Of a stretch of 64,000 bases of DNA, positions 1-8,165 are shown in pieces. This DNA is from Flammeovirga sp. SJP92 (GTDB taxonomy: Bacteria > Bacteroidota > Bacteroidia > Cytophagales > Flammeovirgaceae), in contig NZ_LQAQ01000090.1 in NCBI RefSeq assembly GCF_001583495.1, positions 186,001-250,000 on the forward strand, written 5' to 3'. The notes beneath the pieces are model-generated. The model did no database searches. It was not told where the DNA came from and worked only from the letters and a program-made list of their open reading frames with translations. The position numbers and the translations under genes are program-made. Numbering within the stretch: position 1 is the first letter of the stretch; the number at the start of each line of letters is the position of its first letter.

Positions 1-487
1 CGGGGTTGTTTCTATATAACTTAGAAGCGTAAGCCAAGCCTACCATTCTAGGCATTTGACCCGATGTAGTAGAAACATCAGCACTTGAATTTTTTTGTTT
101 AATTAAATCTTTCCAAGAACCATCTGAATTAATACTTCTGGTAGAAAAATGAGAGTTCATACATCTACCACCACTTGATGGTTCGGCTTCTATGTCAGTA
201 TGTGCGTATAATTGAGCGTAAAACTCTTGGATAGTTAATTGATTAATTGCAAACATAAATGTTTGATCTCGATAATAGCCTGAGCGAAAATCGCCTTCTT
301 TGAAGAATTTGGCCATAGCAAGCTGAGCGACTTCTTTTCCGTCTCCAAAAATACCAAACTTGGCTTTACCCATGAAGACTTCTTTTCGACCAATCAAACT
401 CGCATGTCTACTCTCAATAGCTATTCTGAGGTCATTCACTACTTCCTCTTTCGAAAAAGTGTATTCTGAGATTTGCTTTTTTGTCAT
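1..487 (-). CDS. 2-oxoacid dehydrogenase E1 component, fused alpha/beta type (N-terminal part, cut by window edge)
   Basis: Reverse-strand frame starting at ATG 485-487 and open to base 1, so only about 162 N-terminal residues are present. The peptide has the thiamine-diphosphate E1 alpha hallmarks: GKAKFGIFGDGKEVAQ, then GYYRDQTFMFA at the substrate/TPP channel, SGGRCMNSHFS, and TTSGQMPRMVGLAYA. This is the pattern of Bacteroidota E1 proteins in which alpha and beta subunits of pyruvate/branched-chain 2-oxoacid dehydrogenase are fused; the beta half would lie beyond the left edge. Family knowledge: E1 decarboxylates a 2-oxoacid and passes the acyl group to E2 lipoyl domains. The exact substrate (branched-chain, pyruvate or 2-oxoglutarate) cannot be told from this part. 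Confidence 0.85.
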   Translation of the reverse strand, partial: MTKKQISEYTFSKEEVVNDLRIAIESRHASLIGRKEVFMGKAKFGIFGDGKEVAQLAMAKFFKEGDFRSGYYRDQTFMFAINQLTIQEFYAQLYAHTDIEAEPSSGGRCMNSHFSTRSINSDGSWKDLIKQKNSSADVSTTSGQMPRMVGLAYASKLYRNNP

Positions 488-532
488 CTTTATTTAGGAC
501 GATTTTAACTTTTCGTCATTATTGATTCGATG

Positions 533-540
533 CAAAAATA
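533..540 (-). promoter_or_regulatory. Candidate -7 promoter box of the E1 gene
   Basis: On the reverse strand this reads TATTTTTG, an exact match to the Bacteroidota -7 consensus TAnnTTTG, about 45 bases upstream of the E1 start. No good TTTG -33 partner is seen at the usual 19-base spacing, so support is from the -7 box and position only. Confidence 0.35.
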
Positions 541-662
541 AGGAAAAATGTGGTGTTTTAAACCTAAAATTCCTAAAGTGTAAAAAATACGTAAATTATT
601 TTTTAACTCTTTAGGAATTCAAAATTTACAACTACTTATAGTTGAGTGGTTTAGAAGAATTA

Positions 663-2144
663 TTAATTATTTCTTAATAATTCAATATATCTACTATGTC
701 TCTCTAAGATATTTGCAACGTAATGTACAGGTTCTTTGCCTCTAGCATAACCAAACTTAACAACTTCGTCTCTGTAATAATTCTTATTACTCTTCAATAA
801 TAAGTATTTTTCTACATTGTCGTTCCACACAAGAGGATCATGTTCATATTTCTTTGCTAAGCGTTGAGCATCTCTAACATGACCTTGTCCTGTATTATAG
901 GAAGCTAGAACAAACTTCATTCTTTCGTTTTCATCAGGAATATCTTTCCAGTATTCTTCTAACCACTTTAGGTATTTTGTACCCGCACGAAGGTTTTGAC
1001 GAGGATCACGAGGATTGTTGGCTCCATACTCTTTAGCAGTTGCAGGCATCAGTTGCATTAAACCAACGGCGCCCACCCAAGATTTTGCTTTAGGGTCAAA
1101 CTTTGATTCTTGATAAACCAATGATGCTAACATTAGCCAATCCCATCCTAACACTTCAGCTTGCTCTTTTATGATCTCATCATATTTTGATAGAAGACCT
1201 CTATGATCAACACTACTAAAGAATTCACTATCAAAACGCTTTGATTGAGCTCTGACATTTTTAAAATATTTATTATAAATAACATAGAAATCCGTGGTGT
1301 TTTTCATACTGTCCAACCAGTGATTGACTTTCGCTTTTAATTCAGGAGACTGCTTCCTTGTAGCCCAAGCTATTCTTTGAGGGAAACTGATAGCTGTCTC
1401 TATATCAATATCAGGATAATAAGTATTATTAAGCTTCGCGATATTTTCATCCGCTACCGTTAATTCAATCTCCTTATTAGCAACCTTATGAATTAATTCT
1501 TCAGTACTAGTGTTTTTATCAGCCAAAATAATATTGATGTCTTCACCCAACTCACTTTCTAGGTTTTTCAACCTTAAATGATAAGGAGTGTTCTCTCTGA
1601 CAGTTACTGTTTTACCAGCCAAATCAATCACATTTCGGATCAATTGCTTGTCCGTTTTATGTTTGGCAATTTTTCTCCAGTTATCAGGTTTTCTCTGTAC
1701 CAATACTTGTTTGATTTGAGCCAAAGAAGAAGTGAAATCAACTTTTTCTTGACGTCTTTTGGTGATAGCAAGTCCATAGGCAATCAGATCGCCATCACCC
1801 TTTTGCAATGCAAGAGAAAGGGAATCTATGCTTTTATAGACTTTCACATGTAATTCTAAACCCAAATCAGCAGCCAATTTTGAAAGGAGTTCATATTCAT
1901 ACCCCATAGTCTGACCTTTATAAATGAAATAGGATGTTGAGCTATAAGCAGTCAAGGCTATTAGCTTTCCTCTTCTTTTTATTTCTGGGAAATCTTTATT
2001 GCTGAATTTTTCTTCTTCTATCTCAGTTTCAACAATCTCTTGATTAGCATTACCGCTATTTTCTCCATTTTTAGTTGTAGTACAAGAAAAATGGAATAAT
2101 AAGAGTATTAAAAAGTATAATAGATTATGCTTACTATGATTCAT
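663..2144 (-). CDS. mltF: Membrane-bound lytic murein transglycosylase F-like lipoprotein
   Basis: 493 residues. A hydrophobic signal ends in FHFSC (Cys21), a lipoprotein-type cleavage site. Residues about 55-300 form a periplasmic solute-binding (SBP_bac_3) domain, and about 320-460 an SLT lysozyme-like domain with catalytic Glu346 in YQESKFDP followed by GAVGLMQLMPATA. This is the MltF two-domain order: an amino-acid-binding-like regulatory module plus a glycosidase that cleaves the MurNAc-GlcNAc bond to leave 1,6-anhydro-MurNAc. It acts in the periplasm, anchored to a membrane. Length matches the family. It sits alone between the E1 gene and a signalling phosphatase, both also on the reverse strand. 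Confidence 0.92.
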   Translation of the reverse strand: MNHSKHNLLYFLILLLFHFSCTTTKNGENSGNANQEIVETEIEEEKFSNKDFPEIKRRGKLIALTAYSSTSYFIYKGQTMGYEYELLSKLAADLGLELHVKVYKSIDSLSLALQKGDGDLIAYGLAITKRRQEKVDFTSSLAQIKQVLVQRKPDNWRKIAKHKTDKQLIRNVIDLAGKTVTVRENTPYHLRLKNLESELGEDINIILADKNTSTEELIHKVANKEIELTVADENIAKLNNTYYPDIDIETAISFPQRIAWATRKQSPELKAKVNHWLDSMKNTTDFYVIYNKYFKNVRAQSKRFDSEFFSSVDHRGLLSKYDEIIKEQAEVLGWDWLMLASLVYQESKFDPKAKSWVGAVGLMQLMPATAKEYGANNPRDPRQNLRAGTKYLKWLEEYWKDIPDENERMKFVLASYNTGQGHVRDAQRLAKKYEHDPLVWNDNVEKYLLLKSNKNYYRDEVVKFGYARGKEPVHYVANILERHSRYIELLRNN

Positions 2145-2216
2145 TGATCATTTGCTAGTTTATAAAAAATATTTAGGGTAAATATAATCTATAAACTTCT
2201 ATTCTCAATGAAATTC

Positions 2217-3758
2217 TTAATCCATAGTAAAACCCATTACTAACACATCATCAGTTTGTTCCTCACTTTTTTTCCAAGTAGAGAAGGTGTTTTCAAGGCT
2301 GACCAATTGCATTTTCATTTCCAATAGGCGGTTTTCAAATAAAGTATTTTTGAGTTTTTTAGGCATGAATTTCTTTAACTTCTCACCTCCAAACTGATCT
2401 TGAAAACCATCACTGTACATATAAAAACGCATATTGTCATGGTATGAGAATTCATGTTTTGTAAAAGGAGCAGGAAGTTGATCTGGATGAAACATTCCAA
2501 TAGGTTGTCGGTCTCCTTTGATGCAAATTAACTCATCGTCAGTGGTATATAATAAAGGGTTTTTAGCTCCAGAAAAAGAACAGGATTTGTTTTCACGGTC
2601 AAATACAGTAAGGGCGAGATCCATTCCATCTTTGTTGCTAGTGGTTTCTTGCCTTAATTTTTTTCGAATGGTTAGATCCAGTTCATTTAAAATCTCTGCA
2701 GAATCAAAAATTTGTCTATTGATAACAATATCGGTTAAAGCTTCAGAGCCCAGAAGAGACATAAATGCTCCAGGGACGCCATGTCCTGTGCAATCGACAG
2801 CGGCAATCACAGTATATTTTTCATGTTTGTAGAACCAATAAAAATCACCGCTAACAATATCTCTTGGTTTAAAAAAGATAAAGCCATCTTTCACAATTTC
2901 AGAAAATCGGTGGATGGAAGGAAGAAAACATCGCTGTATTTGCTGGGCATAATTTATACTTTCGACAATTGCATGATTCATGGATTCAATTTGTACATTT
3001 TTCTTTTTCTCAAGTTCCACATAAGCATCTTCAAGTTTTTTATTGCTTTCCTTGAGCATGTCATTCATCACAGAAATTTCTTCAGAGTTTTGTCGTACTT
3101 CTTCTTCTGCGGAAATAAGTTGACCGTTCGTTTCTACCAATTCATGGAGGGTTCTCAATTGCTGATCTACAAAAAACTTAGAAAGGAAGAAGAGCATTGT
3201 AGAAATCATTGAGAAATTGATCATCAATAGCATATTGAATACATGATAATTCTTTAATGACTTTGGTGTAATATGCTCAATATCATGATCAATGAGAATA
3301 ACAATCCCCATGAGGAAAACGAAGATACACAGCCAATAATAGAGCGATTTTCCTTTATAAAACGCAAGGGTTGAAGTTAAGGCAAATAAAGACCAAATCA
3401 TTACTACTCCTGTGGAACGTGTTCCTCCTAAAATTATTTGAAAGACAAAAGGGAGAAGTATTGAGAAAAAAGTCTGTAGTGCTTTACACGATCGTTTAAA
3501 ATCTTTTGTAGCCCAGAAATAGAGATTGAAGATACTGAAAACCACATAGCCACATGGAATATAACCGGCAATATTGAGATTGAAATAAAATGAAAGACCA
3601 CCCCAAGTTGCACCTCCAAAAGTCATCAGAATTGAAAATAAAAGGAAGTTTCTATCTGATTCTCTTTGGGTTACTTCTTCAAATATATCTAAGACTCTTT
3701 TTTTAGTAGATTGAAACAACGAGTAATTTATTAAAGGTATTTCAAGTTTTGTGGACAT
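2217..3758 (-). CDS. Multi-pass membrane protein with coiled coil and SpoIIE (PP2C-like) phosphatase domain
   Basis: 513 residues. Roughly six hydrophobic segments occupy residues 40-210, then a predicted coiled coil (about 215-265, rich in E, K, L, N), then a PP2C/SpoIIE serine-threonine phosphatase domain to the C-terminus. The linker SINYAQQIQRCFLP and the core motifs PRDIVSGDFYWF, AAVDCTGHGVPGAFMS (metal-binding Asp) and YMYSDGFQDQFGG with the final TDDVLVMGF Asp pair are all present, so it should be active. Family members dephosphorylate anti-sigma-antagonist-like or SiaC-like phosphoproteins. A siaB-siaC pair lies 3.4 kb away, making SiaC an obvious candidate substrate, but this is inference. 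No separate sensory domain beyond the membrane bundle is recognised. Confidence 0.88.
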   Translation of the reverse strand: MSTKLEIPLINYSLFQSTKKRVLDIFEEVTQRESDRNFLLFSILMTFGGATWGGLSFYFNLNIAGYIPCGYVVFSIFNLYFWATKDFKRSCKALQTFFSILLPFVFQIILGGTRSTGVVMIWSLFALTSTLAFYKGKSLYYWLCIFVFLMGIVILIDHDIEHITPKSLKNYHVFNMLLMINFSMISTMLFFLSKFFVDQQLRTLHELVETNGQLISAEEEVRQNSEEISVMNDMLKESNKKLEDAYVELEKKKNVQIESMNHAIVESINYAQQIQRCFLPSIHRFSEIVKDGFIFFKPRDIVSGDFYWFYKHEKYTVIAAVDCTGHGVPGAFMSLLGSEALTDIVINRQIFDSAEILNELDLTIRKKLRQETTSNKDGMDLALTVFDRENKSCSFSGAKNPLLYTTDDELICIKGDRQPIGMFHPDQLPAPFTKHEFSYHDNMRFYMYSDGFQDQFGGEKLKKFMPKKLKNTLFENRLLEMKMQLVSLENTFSTWKKSEEQTDDVLVMGFTMD

Positions 3759-3942
3759 CTGTTATTCTTAAATAATGGCCTATCTTGTTTCGTCAGAATT
3801 ACTAACAACTCTTGATAAATAGATAGGGTCAATAAATGTTATTGTAAATTTACATTGGTGTAAAATCACTGAAATACATTTAGATTAGCATTTTTAATAT
3901 TAAGTCATTAGCAAATGAGATTTTTGACTTAGTAGTTATATA

Positions 3943-3950
3943 TAATTTCG
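3943..3950 (+). promoter_or_regulatory. Weak -7-like box upstream of miaA
   Basis: TAATTTCG differs by one base from TAnnTTTG and lies 35 bases before the miaA ATG. A TTTG occurs 16 bases upstream rather than the usual 19. Weak support. Confidence 0.2.
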
Positions 3951-3984
3951 TGTTTTTTTTTATCAATAGATATCATTTATAAAT

Positions 3985-4929
3985 ATGTCACAAGAAAAAT
4001 CTTTGAATTCTCCATTAGTAGTGATCACAGGACCTACCGCAAGCGGTAAAACGTCGTTGGCAACACATTTATCTGCGGAGATAAAGGGAGAGGTGATAAG
4101 TGCAGATTCTAGACAGGTTTATAAAAGAATGGATATAGGCACGGGTAAAGATATTTCTGAATATACGGTGAACGGAAAACAGATTCCATACCACCTGATT
4201 GATATATGTGAACCTGGAGAGACTTTTAATGTTTATCAATTTCAGAAATATTACACCAATGCAATTCATACGATTCAAAGAAACAATGCAGTGCCCGTTT
4301 TAAGTGGAGGGACAGGTCTATATATTGAAGCGGTGACATTAGAAGGCTATGAACATATTTGGATTCCAAGAAACGAAGAACTACGAGCTACATTAGAAGG
4401 GAAGTCCGTTGAGGTACTTTCAAAGATCTATCATGATTTGAAAACGGATCAAAGTAATACTAAAGATATTGATCATAGAGAAAGGTCATTGATTAGAGCT
4501 ATTGAAATAGAAACGTTCTTTAATGGTGATCAGGTTTCAGAAGATCAGCCAGTAGAAATCCCAATGTTGCCCACTTATAACTTTGCAATGCTTATTGATA
4601 AAGAAACAAGATGGAGGAAAATCGAAAAGCGTTTAGATGAGAGGTTTGAGGAAGGGATGATTGATGAAGTGAAATCTTTATTGGAGGAAGTAGGTGCAGA
4701 AAAATTGAAAAGTTTTGGTTTAGAATATAGACACATCACAGAGTACCTTTTAGATGAGATCACTTTTGAAGAAATGAGAGAAATACTGATGGTTTCAATT
4801 CGCAAATTCTCTAAACGACAAATGACTTGGTTTAGAAGAATGGAAAAGAAAACGAAGATCCATTGGATTCCGGTGGAATGGGAAATGGAAAAGAAGATTG
4901 ATTTTGTTAGAAAGGAAATTCAGCTCTAA
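3985..4929 (+). CDS. miaA: tRNA dimethylallyltransferase
   Basis: 314 residues, normal for MiaA. It transfers the dimethylallyl group from DMAPP to N6 of adenosine 37 in tRNAs that read UNN codons, stabilising codon-anticodon pairing. Visible signatures are the P-loop GPTASGKT (residues 16-23), the ADSRQVYKRMDIGTGK segment that contacts the tRNA and substrate, SGGTGLYIEA, and the late FGLEYRH and KRQMTWFRR motifs. It starts at ATG after an AT-rich leader and is transcribed away from the phosphatase gene on the other strand. It appears monocistronic. Confidence 0.97.
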   Translation: MSQEKSLNSPLVVITGPTASGKTSLATHLSAEIKGEVISADSRQVYKRMDIGTGKDISEYTVNGKQIPYHLIDICEPGETFNVYQFQKYYTNAIHTIQRNNAVPVLSGGTGLYIEAVTLEGYEHIWIPRNEELRATLEGKSVEVLSKIYHDLKTDQSNTKDIDHRERSLIRAIEIETFFNGDQVSEDQPVEIPMLPTYNFAMLIDKETRWRKIEKRLDERFEEGMIDEVKSLLEEVGAEKLKSFGLEYRHITEYLLDEITFEEMREILMVSIRKFSKRQMTWFRRMEKKTKIHWIPVEWEMEKKIDFVRKEIQL

Positions 4930-5040
4930 TTTATACTCTTTCTCCTTTCATTCGATCATTCTATACGATTATGTGGGGCCTGCACATTAAGTAGTAGGAC
5001 AAAAATATCCATTTACTTTCGTCCTGGTCGTTGTATAAAA

Positions 5041-5080
5041 AAGAGAGTCGCTTTGTATGTAACAAAGTGACTCTCTTTTT
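5041..5080. terminator. Bidirectional intrinsic terminator between miaA and the DUF4834 gene
   Basis: A 16-base stem, 5041-5056 with 5062-5077, loop of 5 bases, with U-rich tails in both directions. The two converging genes end 110 bases upstream and 3 bases downstream. Confidence 0.85.
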
Positions 5081-5082
5081 GG

Positions 5083-5334
5083 TTATTTTTTCTTTTTCGG
5101 TATATAAATCGTCATATCATCATCTACCTTAATTGCCTTTTCAAAATTATTTTGTTGCTGGTAAGATGTATTGGACTGTTGTTGGTTAAAATAAGGATTA
5201 TTTTGAGCTTGTTGCTGTTGCATCTTCATTAATCTCTTTCCTAAAATGCCCATTAGAAATTTAATAATGACTTTAGAGTATCTTTTAAAAAGAAATACAA
5301 ATGCAGCGACAACAATTAATATTTTTATTAGCAT
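5083..5334 (-). CDS. DUF4834 family small membrane protein
   Basis: 83 residues. One hydrophobic helix at the N-terminus (IKILIVVAAFVFLFKRY), then an amphipathic second helix, a low-complexity Gln/Asn stretch (about residues 38-65) and a basic tail ending in four lysines. The arrangement matches the short DUF4834 proteins found widely in Bacteroidota; their function is not known. Probably inner-membrane with a cytoplasmic Gln-rich tail. It is divergently transcribed from truC, and each gene has a -7-like box in the shared 173-base spacer. Confidence 0.65.
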   Translation of the reverse strand: MLIKILIVVAAFVFLFKRYSKVIIKFLMGILGKRLMKMQQQQAQNNPYFNQQQSNTSYQQQNNFEKAIKVDDDMTIYIPKKKK

Positions 5335-5412
5335 AAGTATAATTTGTATAATTTAATTTCGTAATGTTTCTGTATTAAAGCTCCAATAATGAAAATATTG
5401 AAGACTTAAGCG

Positions 5413-5420
5413 TATATTTG
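5413..5420 (+). promoter_or_regulatory. Candidate -7 box for truC
   Basis: TATATTTG matches TAnnTTTG exactly, 88 bases before the truC ATG in the divergent spacer. No clear -33 box. Confidence 0.35.
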
Positions 5421-5428
5421 TCTTTTTG

Positions 5429-5436
5429 CAAATATA
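5429..5436 (-). promoter_or_regulatory. Candidate -7 box for the DUF4834 gene
   Basis: Reverse strand reads TATATTTG, an exact TAnnTTTG match, about 95 bases upstream of the DUF4834 start and only 8 bases from the truC box facing the other way. Confidence 0.35.
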
Positions 5437-5507
5437 AACACTTTATTATAACGGAAGATAAGGTGTGTATGTTTAATAATTGAAATTTCTTTAGGTTAAA
5501 TTAATAA

Positions 5508-6200
5508 ATGTTGGAAATCTTATATCAAGATGAACATTTTGTAGCAGTCAATAAACCCTCAGGGTTGATGGTGCACCCCTCTGAACTGACAGGACGTGAA
5601 GGAGAGTTTGCAATGTATCAATTAAGAGATCAGCTGGGGCAATATGTTTATCCTTGTCATAGATTAGATAGAGCTACCTCTGGTGTTTTGATCTTTGCAT
5701 TCAGTTCAGAAATGTGTCAGCAGTTTCAGGAGTTGAACAATGAAAATGGAGAGGTGAAAAAAGAGTACCTTTCCATTGTAAGAGGACACTTGCTAGAAGG
5801 CAAGATGCTGACTAAAGACATCAAAAACAGGTACGATAAAGTATATAAATCAGCCAAAACATATATTGAACCATTGGAAAGAGTGGAGTTGCCAATTCCG
5901 GTGGGACCTTATCAAACTTCAAGATATACTTTAGTATTGTCTCGACCTTATACAGGAAAAACACATCAAATTAGACTTCATCTCCGTGGAGAAAATCACC
6001 CTATCATTGGGGATAGAAGATATGGAGATCACCGTCATAATAATATGTTTTTAGAGAAATTTCAGTTGGACCGATTATGGTTGCACGCTTGGAAATATAG
6101 TTTTGTCCATCCCCTAACACAAAAGTTGACGGAGATTAAAGCAGAATTACCAAGCGATTTTAAAGAGGTATTAACATTAATAGATATTAATTATGAGTAA
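5508..6200 (+). CDS. truC: RluA-family pseudouridine synthase, TruC type
   Basis: 230 residues. It isomerises a uridine to pseudouridine; the TruC subgroup modifies U65 of tRNA. The catalytic aspartate is Asp54 in HRLDRATSGV; upstream is VNKPSGLMVH and downstream the KTHQIRLHLRG and HPIIGDRRYG motifs of the family. No S4 domain is present, and the length fits TruC rather than RluC/RluD. It overlaps the next gene by 8 bases, indicating a two-gene transcript with cvfB. Assignment to TruC rather than another short RluA paralogue is good but not certain. Confidence 0.85.
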   Translation: MLEILYQDEHFVAVNKPSGLMVHPSELTGREGEFAMYQLRDQLGQYVYPCHRLDRATSGVLIFAFSSEMCQQFQELNNENGEVKKEYLSIVRGHLLEGKMLTKDIKNRYDKVYKSAKTYIEPLERVELPIPVGPYQTSRYTLVLSRPYTGKTHQIRLHLRGENHPIIGDRRYGDHRHNNMFLEKFQLDRLWLHAWKYSFVHPLTQKLTEIKAELPSDFKEVLTLIDINYE

Positions 6201-7038
6201 GGTACTCGTTGGTGTATATAACGAATTGGAAGTGGCAAGGGTAACAGATTTTGGTTATTTCTTTGCAACGGATGATGGAGACGTTTTTATGCCCAAGCGA
6301 TTAGCAAAAGAAGAGCTGAAAGTAGGAGAGACTACAACCGCTTTTATTTATACAGATCAAGATAGAAGATGGGTAGCAACGCACGAAAAACCAAAAGGGA
6401 TTGTCGGTGACTTTGTTACTTTGCCTTGTAAAGATACAAACCGTATGGGTGCGTTCTTGGATTGGGGAATATCGAAAGATCTTTTTGTACCTTTTGCAGA
6501 ACAAGAAGAGGCTTTAAGAAAAAAGAAGTATTATACAGTATATATTGATCTAGATAGAAAAACAGGAAGGGTTTTTGCTTCCACAAAATTATATAAATAT
6601 TTATCCAGAGATACTTCATCTTTTTACACTGATCAGGAAGTTTTTTTATACATAGCTCATGAAGTAGAACTTGGGTACGAATGTATTGTCAATAAAAAAT
6701 GGAGAGGTTTACTGTACAAAAATAAAGTTTTCAAAACTTTGAAAGAAGGAAGTAAAGTGAAAGGCTTTGTTTCTGCCATACGCCCTGACGGTAAGCTCGA
6801 TCTAACTTTATCAAAATCTGGCTATCAATCTGATGATGTTGACAGAAAAGGAAAAGAACTAATACTTTTAATGAGAAAGAAAGGAGGTTTTATGCCTTTC
6901 AACGACAAAAGTCATCCGAAAGATATCATGCGTGAATTTCAGATGAGTAAAAAGCAGTTTAAGCAGATTTTAGGCTATTTATACAAGATTGGGGTCGTTG
7001 AATTTACAAATGAGGGGACAAAATTGGTAAATATTTAA
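6193..7038 (+). CDS. cvfB: CvfB-like S1-domain RNA-binding protein
   Basis: 281 residues. N-terminal segment VTDFGYFFATDDGDVFMPKRLA and the later GAFLDWGISKDLFVPF and GFVSAIRPDGKLDLTLS are S1-type OB folds; the C-terminus (about residues 225-281) is a winged-helix segment. This is the order in CvfB/YitL proteins, which bind RNA and affect virulence-factor expression and translation in Firmicutes; the target here is unknown. The ATG lies inside the end of truC (8-base overlap), so the two are likely translated in a coupled way. Confidence 0.85.
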   Translation: MSKVLVGVYNELEVARVTDFGYFFATDDGDVFMPKRLAKEELKVGETTTAFIYTDQDRRWVATHEKPKGIVGDFVTLPCKDTNRMGAFLDWGISKDLFVPFAEQEEALRKKKYYTVYIDLDRKTGRVFASTKLYKYLSRDTSSFYTDQEVFLYIAHEVELGYECIVNKKWRGLLYKNKVFKTLKEGSKVKGFVSAIRPDGKLDLTLSKSGYQSDDVDRKGKELILLMRKKGGFMPFNDKSHPKDIMREFQMSKKQFKQILGYLYKIGVVEFTNEGTKLVNI

Positions 7039-7144
7039 ATTTTGTAATTATTTTTAAAGAAACATTTTGAATATCAAATTAAGATGAAGTAATTGTATAA
7101 TTATAACATTTCATTTTGATATGAGATGAGTACATAGTTAAAAA

Positions 7145-7723
7145 TTGGATAACACTCTATTGAAAGTGCATTCAGAAGTCGATACACTATACCAAAAAAT
7201 GCGAGGTGCGAATGGAGAAGAACTATTTGCATTTAAAGGCATAATGAATGACGATATTCTTGGAGAGATTTTAAGTAGAGTGGAAGATACGTTGTCTGAG
7301 CATGAATCATTGATGAAGCTTCAACGCCGAATTAATGTCATTGCTGTAGAAATACTTCAAAATATATTTCATCATTTTGAAGGAGTTGATTCCACTACTG
7401 TTAGTGATCCTTCCCACAATATTGTCATGTTTTTGCTGTCTAAAGGAAAAGATGCCTACTACATCATAGCAGGGAATTATGTTCCTATAGAAACCGCAGA
7501 ATTTTTAAAAGAGAAAATAGATTCTATTAACAATCTATCTGTAGAAGAACTTAAGAAGCGTTACCGCAAAGTTCTCAGTAATGGTGATTTTTCAGAGCAG
7601 GGAGGAGCAGGCTTAGGGATAATTGATATTGCTCGAAAGTCAGGTCAAAAGCTTGACTATGATTTTGTCACTAAAGATAATAGAAACTCATTTTTTACAA
7701 TCAAAGTAAGCGTACCCGTATAA
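7145..7723 (+). CDS. siaB: SiaB-family histidine-kinase-like protein kinase
   Basis: 192 residues. A GHKL-type ATPase fold is suggested by the N-box EILQNIFHHFEG (Glu69, Asn73) and the glycine box GGAGLGIIDIARKSG (residues 153-167). This matches SiaB, which phosphorylates the partner protein SiaC in the SiaABC switch of Pseudomonas. The start is a TTG at 7145: an in-frame TAA lies one codon before it, and the next in-frame Met is residue 20, inside the conserved region, so TTG is the best choice. siaC follows 12 bases later, a clear operon. Confidence 0.85.
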   Translation: MDNTLLKVHSEVDTLYQKMRGANGEELFAFKGIMNDDILGEILSRVEDTLSEHESLMKLQRRINVIAVEILQNIFHHFEGVDSTTVSDPSHNIVMFLLSKGKDAYYIIAGNYVPIETAEFLKEKIDSINNLSVEELKKRYRKVLSNGDFSEQGGAGLGIIDIARKSGQKLDYDFVTKDNRNSFFTIKVSVPV

Positions 7724-7735
7724 TCGCACTAGAAG

Positions 7736-8116
7736 ATGAAAGATTTTCTTAAAAAAGATACTCCAAAGACACCTCTCATACAGATGGAATATGAGAGTGG
7801 TTATTTTTTAATATCAGGTAGATCGATTCCTGAAAATTCAATAGAGTTTTACAGACCATTATTTGAATGGTTGGATGAATATAATACTAAGCCACAAACG
7901 AAAACTCAATTCGATGTGAGGTTAGAATATTTTAATACAAGTTCTTCAAAATGTCTTGTAGAAGTTTTTAGAAAGTTAGAATTTTTAAAAGCTAGTGGGC
8001 ATGACGTTGAAGTAAATTGGTATTACGAAGAAGATGATGAAGATATGCAGGAATCTGGAGAAGATTTCAAAGAAGTGATCAAGTTGCCGATTCACATGCA
8101 TATTTTAGAAGAATAA
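7736..8116 (+). CDS. siaC: SiaC-family regulatory phosphoprotein (DUF1987)
   Basis: 126 residues, the usual size. The core LEYFNTSSSKCLVEVFRKLE carries Thr68, which aligns in both motif and residue number with the phosphorylated threonine of Pseudomonas SiaC. The WYYEEDDEDMQESGEDF acidic segment is also family-typical. In the known system unphosphorylated SiaC binds and activates the diguanylate cyclase SiaD; SiaB phosphorylates it and the PP2C protein SiaA reverses this. No cyclase is encoded nearby, so the output partner here is unknown. A terminator follows immediately. Confidence 0.9.
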   Translation: MKDFLKKDTPKTPLIQMEYESGYFLISGRSIPENSIEFYRPLFEWLDEYNTKPQTKTQFDVRLEYFNTSSSKCLVEVFRKLEFLKASGHDVEVNWYYEEDDEDMQESGEDFKEVIKLPIHMHILEE

Positions 8117-8118
8117 AA

Positions 8119-8153
8119 AAAGGAGAGTCTTAATTGCTCTCCTTTCTTTTTTA
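8119..8153 (+). terminator. Intrinsic terminator after siaBC
   Basis: Stem AAAGGAGAG / CTCTCCTTT (8119-8127 with 8137-8145), 9-base loop, followed by a T-rich run. It may also serve the converging gene ending at 8166. Confidence 0.85.
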
Positions 8154-8165
8154 TAGAATATTTTC

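Noticed and set aside
2518-3212. Two forward open frames (104 and 143 codons) opposite the SpoIIE gene
   Set aside because: They lie antisense to conserved phosphatase and coiled-coil sequence with Phe/Ile-rich, non-protein-like composition.
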